A stretch of 64,000 nt of DNA from Rotaria macrura (taxonomy: Eukaryota; Rotifera; Eurotatoria; Philodinida; Philodinidae): contig OENT01000491.1 of assembly GCA_900239685.1 (NCBI GenBank), forward strand, positions 1-64,000, read 5' to 3'. Of this stretch, positions 39,271-53,881 are shown in pieces (position 1 is the first letter of the stretch; each line of letters begins with the position of its first letter). Position numbers and translations under genes: made by a program. The notes beneath the pieces were generated by a model, which was given only the letters and a program-made list of their open reading frames with translations, ran no database searches and had not been told where the DNA came from.

Positions 39271-39845
39271 TCAGAAAAGGGGTCTACGAAAATTTATCGA
39301 ACGAAAATTTATCTTGGTAAATTGGTCGATACGAATATTAATCGATACGAAAACTTATCGATACGAAAATTCGTTGACATAAAACGCAATCGAGTTTAAT
39401 AAAAAGAAAATAATCCTTTCAGTAAAACTTGCAACTGATAGTCATAAATTGTGGAGAAAATGTCATACCAAGCAAAAATATATTTAAATTATAGTGCATG
39501 ACTACGCCATTTAATTATTCATCCACTACCTGCGCGTATGCAACAATTAGAAGGACTCGCTCATAATTTATCAAATCCCTTTTTCCTCTGTCTTATCTTT
39601 TTGCTTGCCAATTGTTTGTTGTGATTGTGAGTAATTCCACAATTGTATCACAATACAGTTAATATTTATTCTTAATTTTGCTGAAGGGTACCATTTTCTG
39701 TTTCTGATAAAAGCAAACTAATTACATTATTACACGTTTCTCGACCCATTTTCGTTTCAATTAATTTTCGTATCGACCGATTTATCACGATTAATTTTCG
39801 TTCGAACAATTTTCGTTCGATCAATTTTCGCTCTCCCTTTTTCGA
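39271..39845. mobile_element. Inverted-repeat element with subterminal CGATACGAAAATTAAT-type tandem units
   Basis: The left arm, from about 39271 to 39370, is made of degenerate units like cgaacgaaaatttat and cgatacgaaaacttat. The right arm (about 39750-39845) holds the same units in reverse orientation (attttcgttcga, attttcgtatcg). Read inward, both arms show AAAAGGG, then CGAAAATT and GATCG/TATCG, then AAATTGGTCGATACGAA or its close variant. The roughly 380-base centre shows no coding sequence. No target duplication is clear. The GGG plus CGAAAA pattern is shared with the element at 40561, so they may be related. Confidence 0.7.
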
Positions 39846-40553
39846 TATAGACAGCACAAATTATCAACTGTTTTATCGACAGAATATAATAAAGTCATCA
39901 ACTATAGTCGTCTGGTAAGCTAGTCATATTCGGACCTGTTTTCCCGCTACACGAAAGGGTATGTTTTTCGAAGAAACATTGTGTCGATGAGAAACATATG
40001 GAAATGCCTTTATTACTTCTGAGGGTGTGAGCGTATTGGTTGTGGATGTATAATACACAAAATACATTCTTAACTTCTATGATTCATCGTCACCGCATCG
40101 CTTTTCGTATTTAAAAACAACCGGTAGCCATTGTGTTACAGACTGCCTTGTATTAAAATTACTAAAGAAGTTCGGTTTCATTCTTTTGTCGACATACGAT
40201 AGTTACTTCCTTCAAACTATACTATGAGATATCTAGTAAATAGAACTAGTTAAGGAAAATTCTTTGCATCGACTAATTCTCGATTGAGAAATTTTCATCG
40301 ACATAGTGAAGAATACGAATGAATCACGGCACCTTGTGGACTTTGCATTGGATTCACGTAAAATTGACCCCCTTTACGAGTACTATCATATTTTTTAGGT
40401 GACGATAATCTAAAACGATTTATTGTGCTGATCATCAGATATCAGACAATAAGCAAACTTACAATGCACAAGAAAAGAAATTCTCATTAGAGTTTCATAT
40501 CGACATTATATATTTCAATGTAACGCATTCAATAAAAGCCAATTGTTTATTAA
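39846..40553. other. Spacer between two inverted-repeat elements
   Basis: AT-rich sequence with no gene or repeat that I can support. Confidence 0.5.
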
Positions 40554-40582
40554 ATTAATTTGGGAACCCGAAAATTGCGCAC

Positions 40583-40704
40583 GACGAAAGTTGCTCACGG
40601 AAAGATGCGCACGTGAAAGTTGCTCACGGAAAGATGCGCACGTGAAAGTTGTGCACGTGAAAGTTGTGCACGTGAAAGTTGCGCACGGAAAGATGCGCAC
40701 GAAG
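40583..40704. repeat. Tandem array of about 15-base units (CACGTGAAAGTTGTG type)
   Basis: Roughly eight units alternate between gtgaaagttg(t/c)gcac and ggaaagatgcgcac forms just inside the left end of the transposon. It contains several CACGTG palindromes, and is strikingly GC-richer than the surroundings. The right end keeps only about two units. Both strands read open here because the unit length is a multiple of three; this is not coding. Confidence 0.8.
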
Positions 40705-40872
40705 TGTGAAACGTTATCAAATACTTAACGAAAAAAAATTTTGTTAGCTTTATTTTATTTTTTAAATCATGTATTGAAACATATAGACTTGTGAACAGAG
40801 AAAAAATAGACACATAAACTATCGTGATCATAGTGATTATATGGTTATAATGGATATTTTTAATGAGGATAT

Positions 40873-41053
40873 CTAATTTAGAGTAATATTATGTGCTAAA
40901 GCCGTGATTTGATCAATAATGTTGCGGTGAGGATTCGAGACAAGATTTTGTAAACGGTTGTCAAGATGTTGATATTTTTTTTCTTTGAAACAGGTTCACC
41001 AACATTAACGGTCGACCTTTCTCTGTTGTAGTAAATTGAACAGCAGTAGACAT
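40873..41053 (-). pseudogene. Decayed FLYWCH-like fragment inside the transposon
   Basis: On the minus strand an ATG at 41053 opens a frame whose beginning (FTTTEKGRPLMLVN) resembles the first strand of FLYWCH zinc fingers, which are common in bdelloid proteins and in MULE-related genes. It stops after about 30 codons. A shifted frame then continues with HLDNRLQNLVSNPHRNIID to a TAG at 40873. The conserved WxC and later Cys/His positions are absent, so this would be an internally deleted remnant. The assignment rests on one short motif and is tentative. Confidence 0.35.
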
Positions 41054-41402
41054 GATAGAATAATATTGAGAATAATCAGTTCTGTTAGTTCGATCTCTTG
41101 TGTGTTCTTTTATAGAGACATTTTGTTCTCAGAATGAGCTTAACTTAATTGCGACAAAGTATCAAACGGATCAATTATTGATTGATCAAAAATCGTTAGT
41201 CATTTGACAGGATAATCATCTCTACCTATTATGCATCTTTCACCATAATTCATATTCAACTTCGATTAAAAATGTTCTAATGTTTCCCTGTATCTGTTGT
41301 TGTTTTGATTATTTTCTACCACGAAACAAAAGTTAAATATCTCGTGCGCATCTTTCCGTGCGCAACTTTCGTCGTGCGCACTTTTCGGAGACCCAATTAA
41401 TT

Positions 41403-43176
41403 TATATCAAGCGAAGATATTTGTATTAGCCTAGTTTGTATTTTGATGAATCAATACATGCATAGGATACCATATTTTTACAATTGTTAGATTCTTTTTC
41501 CGCTTATGCATGCGAACAGCTTGAACTTGTGAATACGTTGGTGCAGATTCGATTTGAGTTAGAGAATTGTATTATTCTTCTTTCAAACGATTTTATTGGA
41601 GGAAATCAATTCAGTTTAATGCTCTGTGAGTCGAAATTGATCGGCAACATGTTGAATTTAAATCCGTAGAGGCACTTGTGCACTGTGACCAATCATAGAA
41701 CTTCGATTAACTTGCTTATGCGTTTATAATATTCATCAAATGTTTTCTCACCTTGTTTATTAGTTGAAAACGGTAACTTATACACCATTTTGAAGGAATT
41801 ACATTTCCCATGATTGAAGGAGCCTATTTAATAATTAATTACTTTGATGGCACATCTAAGTATATCAGTTATACACTGCAAAACAATCCATTCAGTCTTT
41901 CTAACCCTAACAATGTTCTATATGAATAATTTTCTAGCATCTTGAAAAAGTGCTATGTTTTGTAAACAGTGGACTATGCAAGGCTATCGAACAAAGTCGA
42001 GTTTTTCAATCAGAACTCTGAAACAATGCTTATGTACTTATTTACGTTAAGATTCGGATGTAGAATGATACTTAACATATGTTCAAAGGTACATAATTTT
42101 CCTTTATAGACATGCCAGAATGCTTACTCGAAACTCGAGATTCGTGTTTCGCACCCTAAGTTAAAGTCAGGTGCCATCTAATTTTCTTACTCGACGTACG
42201 CATTGCGAGTCGTAATTTTTTAACGCGATAATTTTGCAAACGAGAAATCAGAAAACAGTTCTTTCAACGCGAGATCTAACTATGGAGATCGAACTGATTA
42301 CATATCTTTCTACATTACTCCATTCGTCTGCACATACCGTCGGAAAATGAAGATTTTAAAGAATTTTGGTATTGTCTTCATTTTGAAATAATTAAATTGA
42401 AAACGAAAACGAAAACAATAGTTAAGCGTCACTGTATCTGCTCATTTGTGCGTGAAACAGCCGATAGAAAACGATGAATCATTGGGATAATTAATCTTCC
42501 AATGATCAAAAACTTCTAAAAATCGGGCGACACTCATATATTTTCAGGATAACTGCTTTTCGTGTTACATCAAAGTCAGATCAAGTTATCGAAGAACACG
42601 CTGGATCTTTGATTGTCAATTCATGGGATATTATTTTCTGATTTCAACGCCGTATTACAATTGATTCGTCAATCAATTACTCACCTTCTACGTGGCATTC
42701 GATTTTCCTGATACCGAAGCGAGTGCATTGCACCGCATTTCGTAGTCGTTGATCCTAGTATTCTATCGATGTTTCATAACAGTAACATTTTTGATTATTC
42801 CTTGAATCATCTGTATATTGTAAGTTGGGAAAAAAATGTAACCATGATAAATAGTATTTAAAAATACGAATTTTTCTGATGTTAATCAATCCCATTTTGA
42901 TTTATACTTACTAAAACAAAATTCTTAAACAAGTATTTTTATGAAATATAATTTGATTTATTTATAAACGGTCTACACAAAAAAGGTGATAATAATTCAT
43001 GATTGATATAAAAAAAATCAAGCACATGTTATTTTCTTCGTTCTGTGTTGGATTATATTATAACCCCATGTAAATCGTATGAGAACAAAAACTACCTCAA
43101 ATATGAAATAGTGGAAAAGTAGAAATCTTTAACTGCAATCCTCAAATTTAATCTATTTCATTGTAATAAATAATTT
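41403..43176. other. Gene-poor region downstream of the transposon
   Basis: AT-rich. A 61-codon plus-strand frame at 41484 has no support. Nothing else was recognised. Confidence 0.5.
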
Positions 43177-44127
43177 TTAGAGAAACATATGTATGTCTAC
43201 TCTTTCAGTAGTGCGCACAATTAAATAATTTTCTTGAAATTGGGCCATACATTGGACACGATGCTTGTAATTTAGTTGTGTTTTCTTCCATTTTGAATCG
43301 ATGGCTATTATCTCAGAATTGATTGGCGAAAATGCAAGCCATTTGACATCTGATTGTACATTTTCGATAGATATCATCCTGTAATCATGTATGAGACTCG
43401 ATCCGGGTAGTAGAATGGCTTTGATACATATCCATGTTTCTACATTCCAAACTTCTATTCGCCACTGTTCAGTTAAAACATTATAAATTATAATCGCCAG
43501 ATGTAAACAATCATTATGACTGATTGTTGATATATTTCCAATGAATTCATTCATTGTTAATCTTAATGGATGTCTTTTGATAGGTTTCCAAAAGCCATCG
43601 TCATTATTTTGTTCCCAACTATCTATATAAGCAGGGCCCCATTCATTGTATGTGATTAATAGAATGGATTGATTTAATAATGTAAAACTTTTAAATGTTT
43701 TATTTTCCATTGGTTGTATGTCATTTAACAATTCAATATTTTTCGTATTAGGATCAAATGTAAAAATATTTGTTGATGTAAGAAGAAGAAACTGTTGTTG
43801 AATATCATACCATATTGCATCAAGAACAGTATTTTTTAAAGGGGAACGTACAGTATATTTTTGAAGAAGGTCATCGAATAGTACGAATTGATTTCTTCTT
43901 TTGGTAAATTCATTGACAAGAATATACTTCAGTGATGTCGCTAGAATTGGTTCGAATGACACAAGTGGAATTTTAATCGGAGTGATTGAACTACAATTAT
44001 CAGTAATTGGTACTGTTTCAGATGATGCTGTCGATAACTCGGACTGATTATCAATCTTCACTGTTTTATCAGCAGTATCGGTGGTTGACATTATGTTCGA
44101 TTCTGATATGGATCTAGCAAGAATCAT
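43177..44127 (-). CDS. Beta-propeller-like protein of unknown function, single exon
   Basis: An uninterrupted frame of 317 codons from ATG 44127 (an internal ATG at 44091 is also possible). After a low-complexity polar N terminus rich in serine and threonine, the protein shows repeated short strands with aromatic and aspartate turns (AIWYDIQQQFLLLTS, IFTFDPNTKNIELL, WRIEVWNVETWICIK, WLAFSPINSEIIAIDS). This is the look of divergent WD40/propeller blades. I do not recognise a named orthologue. The open frame continues upstream of 44127 only through a TA microsatellite and past a splice acceptor, so the longer form is rejected. Isolated between gene-poor stretches. Confidence 0.7.
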   Translation of the reverse strand: MILARSISESNIMSTTDTADKTVKIDNQSELSTASSETVPITDNCSSITPIKIPLVSFEPILATSLKYILVNEFTKRRNQFVLFDDLLQKYTVRSPLKNTVLDAIWYDIQQQFLLLTSTNIFTFDPNTKNIELLNDIQPMENKTFKSFTLLNQSILLITYNEWGPAYIDSWEQNNDDGFWKPIKRHPLRLTMNEFIGNISTISHNDCLHLAIIIYNVLTEQWRIEVWNVETWICIKAILLPGSSLIHDYRMISIENVQSDVKWLAFSPINSEIIAIDSKWKKTQLNYKHRVQCMAQFQENYLIVRTTERVDIHMFL

Positions 44128-44134
44128 ATTTCCT

Positions 44135-44150
44135 CTAGAAATAATATGAT
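44135..44150 (-). promoter_or_regulatory. 3' splice acceptor upstream of the propeller-like gene
   Basis: The sequence tattatttctag ends seven bases before the ATG on the minus strand. It is another member of the set of acceptor signals close to starts in this window. Confidence 0.5.
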
Positions 44151-45854
44151 AACAAATATGTTTTATGCGAATATATATATATATATATGAACAATTATCC
44201 TCTTTTTTATGTTCGATTAGAAATAAAGATGTGATACACGAATTTGAGCATCGCAATCATAAGCAATAGAGAAAGATATAGTCGCCAAGATGAAAAAGTC
44301 ATGCTTAATTCTTTGAGAACGAAAGCAAAACTAAACGTACGTTGCGAAATTTCTATACATGATAATCGAAAAAAAATCTGATTCGCTACTCGTAAAATTA
44401 TTTACTTTTAATGAATAATAGCATCGGAAAAAAAACAAAAGATTTTTATTATACAGGTCGTTTTATTTTTTTCGTCTTTGCAAAAATCGTATTATTTCTT
44501 CATTTTCTTGACTGGTTACTATGAGTAATTCTTTTTCTACTTTCGGCTTATATAGAAAGAACATCAAATTTGTATGAGTCATTTTTGAAGTTAAGAATAT
44601 GTTACAAGTATGAATCACAATTGCTGGCTCAAATGTATACAGTTACGAGAAAGAAATTATCGTTTAAGATTGCTCTTAGCAATGAGATGTGTAATAACTC
44701 AATTTCACACATGGAAAAATCAATTAAATTCTTCGTCAAAGAATTTATAAAAATTAATGTTGAGATTGATAAAACTGTTCGATAATGAGAACTGATGTAA
44801 ACTTAATAGTTATATAGATCTAAAGTCTTCAAAATTTTCTCAACTAACGTTAGAATCGAGCAATGTACATAACAATATCCGATGTTCTCTAGCAAAAATT
44901 TTTATTCAGTGATACTTTTATTTAATAAAATCCAGATGCAGAAACGTGATTATTATAGAAATGATTTTGCAAGATAGATGAAAAATAATAGACGTCATAA
45001 ATTCTTTATTTTCAATCATTGAAGAAAGCCATTCATAGAAAATAATGAGTCGAAAAAATTTATCGACAACATGTTCTTCTTTCGAACATTTGCTAAAGAA
45101 TATTGTTTTATCTGAAAAACAGCAGAACAACAGTAAACAATAATTGGACTATCTGTTGTATCCGATTTAGTCTTCTTTTTTCTTCTATCAAACTGCATTT
45201 AACTTTAACGTAATCGAATCCATTTTATTTCTTTATGATTAGACACATTTTTATAAAGAATTCCGTTCAATATTATCATCGTTTGTGGAATCTCTGAATA
45301 ATATCCTCCGAAGGTGCATCCATTAACCGATTTCAGCGTTCATCAAAGGACAATTGTTGATCTTATCAGGTTCACTGTGTGTATATTTGATCTAGTTTTT
45401 AGCAATAGTGAGTAAATAGAACAATTAATTGCTTAATAGGTTTTTATTTTTCTCTTCAATGAACTTCAATCGATATTGTCAATTTTTATTGGTTTCTAGT
45501 GATTTTAGATAGGATAAATTGTGACTTCAATTAATTGGATTCAAAATCTTAAGAGTCACTTATTACTTAGTTAAAATTAATGTGCTTTGTTTCTCCTTTG
45601 ATTTTTCTTCGAGTGAATTTTCCTATTGCCAGTCAAAGAGTAAGTGACCAATAGAAACGCCGATGATGAAGAATAGAGTAAATATTCGAAACTATGACGA
45701 TTCCAGACGTAAACAGATAGGATAAAGAATAGATATCACAAAAAAAAACAATCCTACATATAGTTATTTACATATATATACATGTACAGTTACCATTGGA
45801 TAGAAGAAGTATATTGGAACGTCTACTAAGTCATAAATAAGAAACAATAATATT
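44151..45854. other. Divergent intergenic region
   Basis: AT-rich sequence containing the upstream regions of the propeller-like gene (minus) and the cystatin gene (plus). Short frames at 44.6 and 45.0 kb have no support. Confidence 0.5.
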
Positions 45855-46412
45855 ATGCAAGCAAACGTTTTTCTTGTCTTATTGGGCACCATCACAATAA
45901 TTTTGATCGCAGATAATGATGGTGTACAGGCAACTTTGAAATCAGTGGCAGACAAACAAGAGCCACCCGGTGTTAAAGTCATGTAAAAATGAACGTGAAT
46001 TTTGTTTTTAAATAAATTTTGTATCGATTTTCAGTAAAACACGACTTGCTGGTGCTCGTTCACCATGGAAAAAGAGTATTGATGCAAGGAGTAAAAAAGT
46101 ATTTGATGACGTAAGTTTATTTGAAATTGATCATTTGAATTCTTCTTGATCTTAATATTCTAGAATAAAGCAATAATATCAAAAAAACTTCAAACTATTC
46201 ATAAAGTACCAATAACATATGATCTTCAACCATCGAAAGTTGCAACACAAATTGTTAGCGGTCTACTCTATCATTATTTAGTTCAAATACCAACAAATAA
46301 ATATGCACATGTAACAGTTCTTCATCGTTCATGGAAAAAAGATCAACTTACCAATGAACAGTATGTTACTGTACGAGAACAACTTTATCCATTAAATGAT
46401 AAAAATGTTTAA
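45855..46412 (+). CDS. Secreted cystatin-like cysteine protease inhibitor, three exons
   Basis: Cystatins block papain-like cathepsins. Exons: 45855-45982, 46035-46110, 46164-46412; sum 453 bases, 150 residues. A signal peptide (MQANVFLVLLGTITIILIA) directs secretion or lysosomal/extracellular location. The inhibitory elements seen are a glycine in LAGARSPW near the N terminus of the mature domain and the central loop QIVSG (consensus QxVxG), followed by LLYHYLVQIP and KYAHVTVLHRSW, the strand pattern of the fold. The usual Pro-Trp second loop is replaced by RSWKK. There is no cysteine in the whole protein, so the two disulfides of secreted (type 2) cystatins are absent. It is stefin-like with a leader. 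Introns are 52 and 53 bases. Confidence 0.85.
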
Positions 46413-48413
46413 TTGTATTTTGTGGACAGATTAAAAAACATTAGCAATTGTCACCTTCAACCTATTTCATCGATTAGAAAAATAGACTCTAACTTCTTTT
46501 TTCTTTCAATTTTATTTTATAAAAACATTTTTTCTTCCCTTTCTTGCAACGAAAAGACTAAACGTGGTCATCTGGATGAACCAAAAAGTAATCTTATATG
46601 CATTTTTTCTCAACTGAATGCCAATCGCATGAAAACAATCATTAAATAATGATGCTTGATGATAACGTACATTTTCCATATAAATAAAGAAATAAAATAC
46701 GTCAAATGAGATTAGAAATTAAGATGCTAGGTTTGTCAAAGACCTAATTCTAACTTTGCTCTTCAAATATAAAACCAGTCGATTCGAAATTGTGGTTTTT
46801 CCTTCATTTTTCTTTGATACGTTTAGTGAGTAAGTTTCCTTTTTCTCACACCTGGAGTTTGAACATAGTTGTTATACATACCGCAGAGATGGATGAATAA
46901 GAAGTGACAGAACCTAATTTTACTTTTCTTTTTCAGACATTGCCTCCGCCAATATTTAGAATCTATACATTATTGAGAATGAAGAAAACCAGAAAGTTCA
47001 CCTATTTTTATTAAGAATCTTCTTTTAAATTCTTGGCAATATTCAACGATACAACCAAATTTCATAACAATGACACAGAAATGTTTTCATCAAGACATTC
47101 ATTATGATTTTGAGAATATTGAAAATTAAGTTTACTCCGATAGTCATTTATCTATCAAATACATGCGATTCAATGATGAGCAGTATTTAAGAGTTTATCC
47201 TACATTGTTTTCAGCTACGAGACGTGAAATTCGCCCATATTGATTATGAACTATATAGATTTCAGTATTTATTAAAATAAGAAAGCATTCGTTTTTAGTG
47301 TAAAGAAAGATTAAAATATAATAATTAGACATATTTTCATTGAAGCAATCTTTACAATTCCATAATTTTCTCTAGTACTATGTTCTTGGCGTCGCCATGA
47401 ACTTAATTGAAAGGGCATTATGTAAGATCACTCTCGCACTATCAAAAATATTCAATAGCAATAGAATTCACAGAATAAACTTTTAATCTTGATCAGATAA
47501 TTATAATGGCATATGTATGTTTCTGTTTTAAATTACGAAATAATATCAGAATAAATTTATATAGATTCGCTCTATGAGTTCTTGAAGCTATGGCAAAATA
47601 ATCTTAGACCCAACATTATTAATCAAAAGAATAAAATTTGTAATTAAAATCAATCGTTCGTAAACAACAACTTTCAGATTGTATTATAGTCAAACAAAAC
47701 AAACTTTCGACAGTTCTTTTAATTGATACATGAAGCACAACTGAATGGACTCAGTACAAAATAAATATCGAGGAATATAGCAACTTTCGAGTTTAGATAA
47801 ACAACCATCGGATGATATACAATAAGTGAAAGAGGAAGCAAAAGAAACAATGTAAACAAGAACATACCTCTTGCTCATCTTGTGCAACAGGCATCGCTCT
47901 GGTTTTTATCTGAAAATATGTTCGTAAACCAAATAGTTGTAAGGTAACATGAATTAAGCGGAGAATATGAAATACAGAAGAAAACTTAATCCATTCAATT
48001 ACTAATCTCTTTAGATTCATTGTATGTTCATCCTTTTGTTTTAAGATTAAAACTTGAATATTCTTTCATTGTTCAAATGTTAACAATTTATATATGTGTA
48101 TGTATAAGTTTAGTGATAACTAGTCATCTTTGCTTAAAATAGATAAATTTACAAATTTGAAATAGATTATTTGTTCGAAAACGAAGATTAAATCCAGACA
48201 AGATAAATGTATCAAAGTCAACCATAAGCTACAACTCAAAATACTAAATTAAATGAAAAATATTCGAATTCGTATAATTCATTTTCAAAAGTATTCAATG
48301 TATGATTTTAACTTGCTTGAATGAGAAGTAGTTTCAATTTTTTTTCTGTTAATATTTATTACATTGAAATAATTGTCTATGGGAAAAACAATTTATACTA
48401 CTAGTTGCCATGT
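46413..48413. other. Convergent intergenic region between cystatin and ferrochelatase
   Basis: AT-rich 3' flanks. On the minus strand near 47.87-48.02 kb there is an ATG frame with an internal tattttcag acceptor and a gtatgt donor that could be tiny exons, but I could not extend it into a protein. No gene is called. Confidence 0.5.
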
Positions 48414-52513
<4,100 letters not shown>

Positions 52514-53881
52514 CTAATAAATCTAACTTTATGAAAGAACTTTCAAATTCATATTAACGTACTTGTTGAAAAGCGAGGTTTTAAATATGACACTAACATT
52601 TTTTTAAGATTTAAAAATTAATCTAGAAGAAAGTTCGACGACAAAGAAACGTGTTTAGTTGACAATTTATAGATCAAAGTGTTGCACTGCCAAAGAAAAT
52701 TGTTCCGATAGTTCACATCCATAAGAAAATAAAAGTCAAATCTTCATATGTACTTTAGAATCGTATTTTGATAATACAAAGGGGCATCAATCACTAGAAT
52801 TTTAGAATCGAATCAAAGTCTTACTTATTTATTTTCCCTCGGAGATCTCTTTTTTTCCTGGAAACTATCGTTGCTGATATAATATAGCAAGAAATACATT
52901 CGAATATATTTGTACATGAAGAACCCAATAGGCTATAGAACAGAAATTATGCATTTCAGATCTGATGAAAAAAGCTCAACTAACTTTTAAGTCGAATCTT
53001 AAACAAAAACTTCTAATTTTTTATTTATAAAATTGAATATAATATTTTAGGCATTGTAAGATTATTAGCTCGTCCGTAATACCAATCCTCAAATTGATCT
53101 TCTCTCCTTACAAATTTTAGAATGGAACTTAATCGATTGGAAAAATACCTTCGAAATATTTGATTTATCACTCATATGAAATCATGATAAGAAATCCATT
53201 CAGAATATAGACACGATAATCATCGTGTCGACAGTTAATTCTTTATTTTCGATTCTAAACTTTATTTTTCAAAGAAAACTTTGTAGATATCTTCTACTAC
53301 CAAAAGAGCAACTGATTTCAATGCCCTCTAGTGTCGATCGGAACGCCTAGTTTTCCGGTGAATAAATAATTTCTCACATGTTCCGTACACGAATGGCTTA
53401 AGTGTTCAACTGAAAAGGGTGTTATCGTAGTTTCATGGTATATTATTCGGAATTACATTCTACATTTGTCTTGTCTAGTGATATTAATTAATTAATCTTA
53501 CTAATTTAGAATATAATCAATCAATTTATAAACAATCAAAATAATGATCATAGAAAGACATAAACAAGAAAGTAGTTCAACCTGGAAATTGAATGTCACA
53601 GAGACTTGTTTATTCTCTTTTTTATAACAAAGAAAAAACAAAAAGAAACATGATAAATATCCCTTATAAATAGACGACAAGACCAGATTTTCTAAGACTC
53701 TAAGCACTCGAAAAACAAAACAAAGATAGTCATTATAAAAGAAAGAAAAAGAAATCGGCAGAGCAATCAACATGAAGACAAATAATAATAAAATAACAAC
53801 AATGATGATGATAATAATAAAGATTCACCTAAGGGGAATGAATAAAATGTTTTTGTCCGTTACAATAGGATTTCGTTTGTT
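52514..53881. other. Region between FECH and DDOST
   Basis: AT-rich. It should contain the unseen first exon of FECH and the 3' flank of DDOST. No other gene is supported. Confidence 0.5.

Larger units (their letters stand above)
40554..41402. mobile_element. Terminal-inverted-repeat transposon with 7-base target duplication
   Basis: The element proper spans 40561-41395. Its ends begin TGGGAACCCGAAAA on the left and, reverse-complemented, TGGGTCTCCGAAAA on the right. Both continue with tgcgcacgacgaaagttg and then cacggaaagatgcgcac, giving arms of about 55 bases. Identical ATTAATT 7-mers flank it (40554-40560 and 41396-41402), a likely target-site duplication. The left arm extends into a GC-rich tandem array. 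The interior holds a decayed minus-strand frame with a FLYWCH-like start. Long terminal repeats plus a FLYWCH remnant are reminiscent of MULE-type elements, although those usually duplicate 8-10 bases. Non-autonomous as it stands. Confidence 0.8.

Noticed and set aside
39672..39857. Lysine/glutamate-rich 61-codon minus-strand frame
   Set aside because: It is a reading of the right arm of the inverted-repeat element at 39271-39845.
40543..40831. Open frames on both strands through the 40.6 kb array with HVKVV-type or ATFTCTTF-type repeats
   Set aside because: They are produced by a tandem repeat whose unit length is a multiple of three; no start context or family likeness.
43177..44256. Longer form of the propeller-like protein starting at 44256
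   Set aside because: The extra N terminus is translated from a TA microsatellite and crosses a clear splice acceptor just before the ATG at 44127.
47690..48020. Minus-strand frame beginning MNLKRLVIEWIKF with an internal acceptor and donor
   Set aside because: Only a few residues could be joined to any following exon, and nothing resembles a known family; kept as a remark only.
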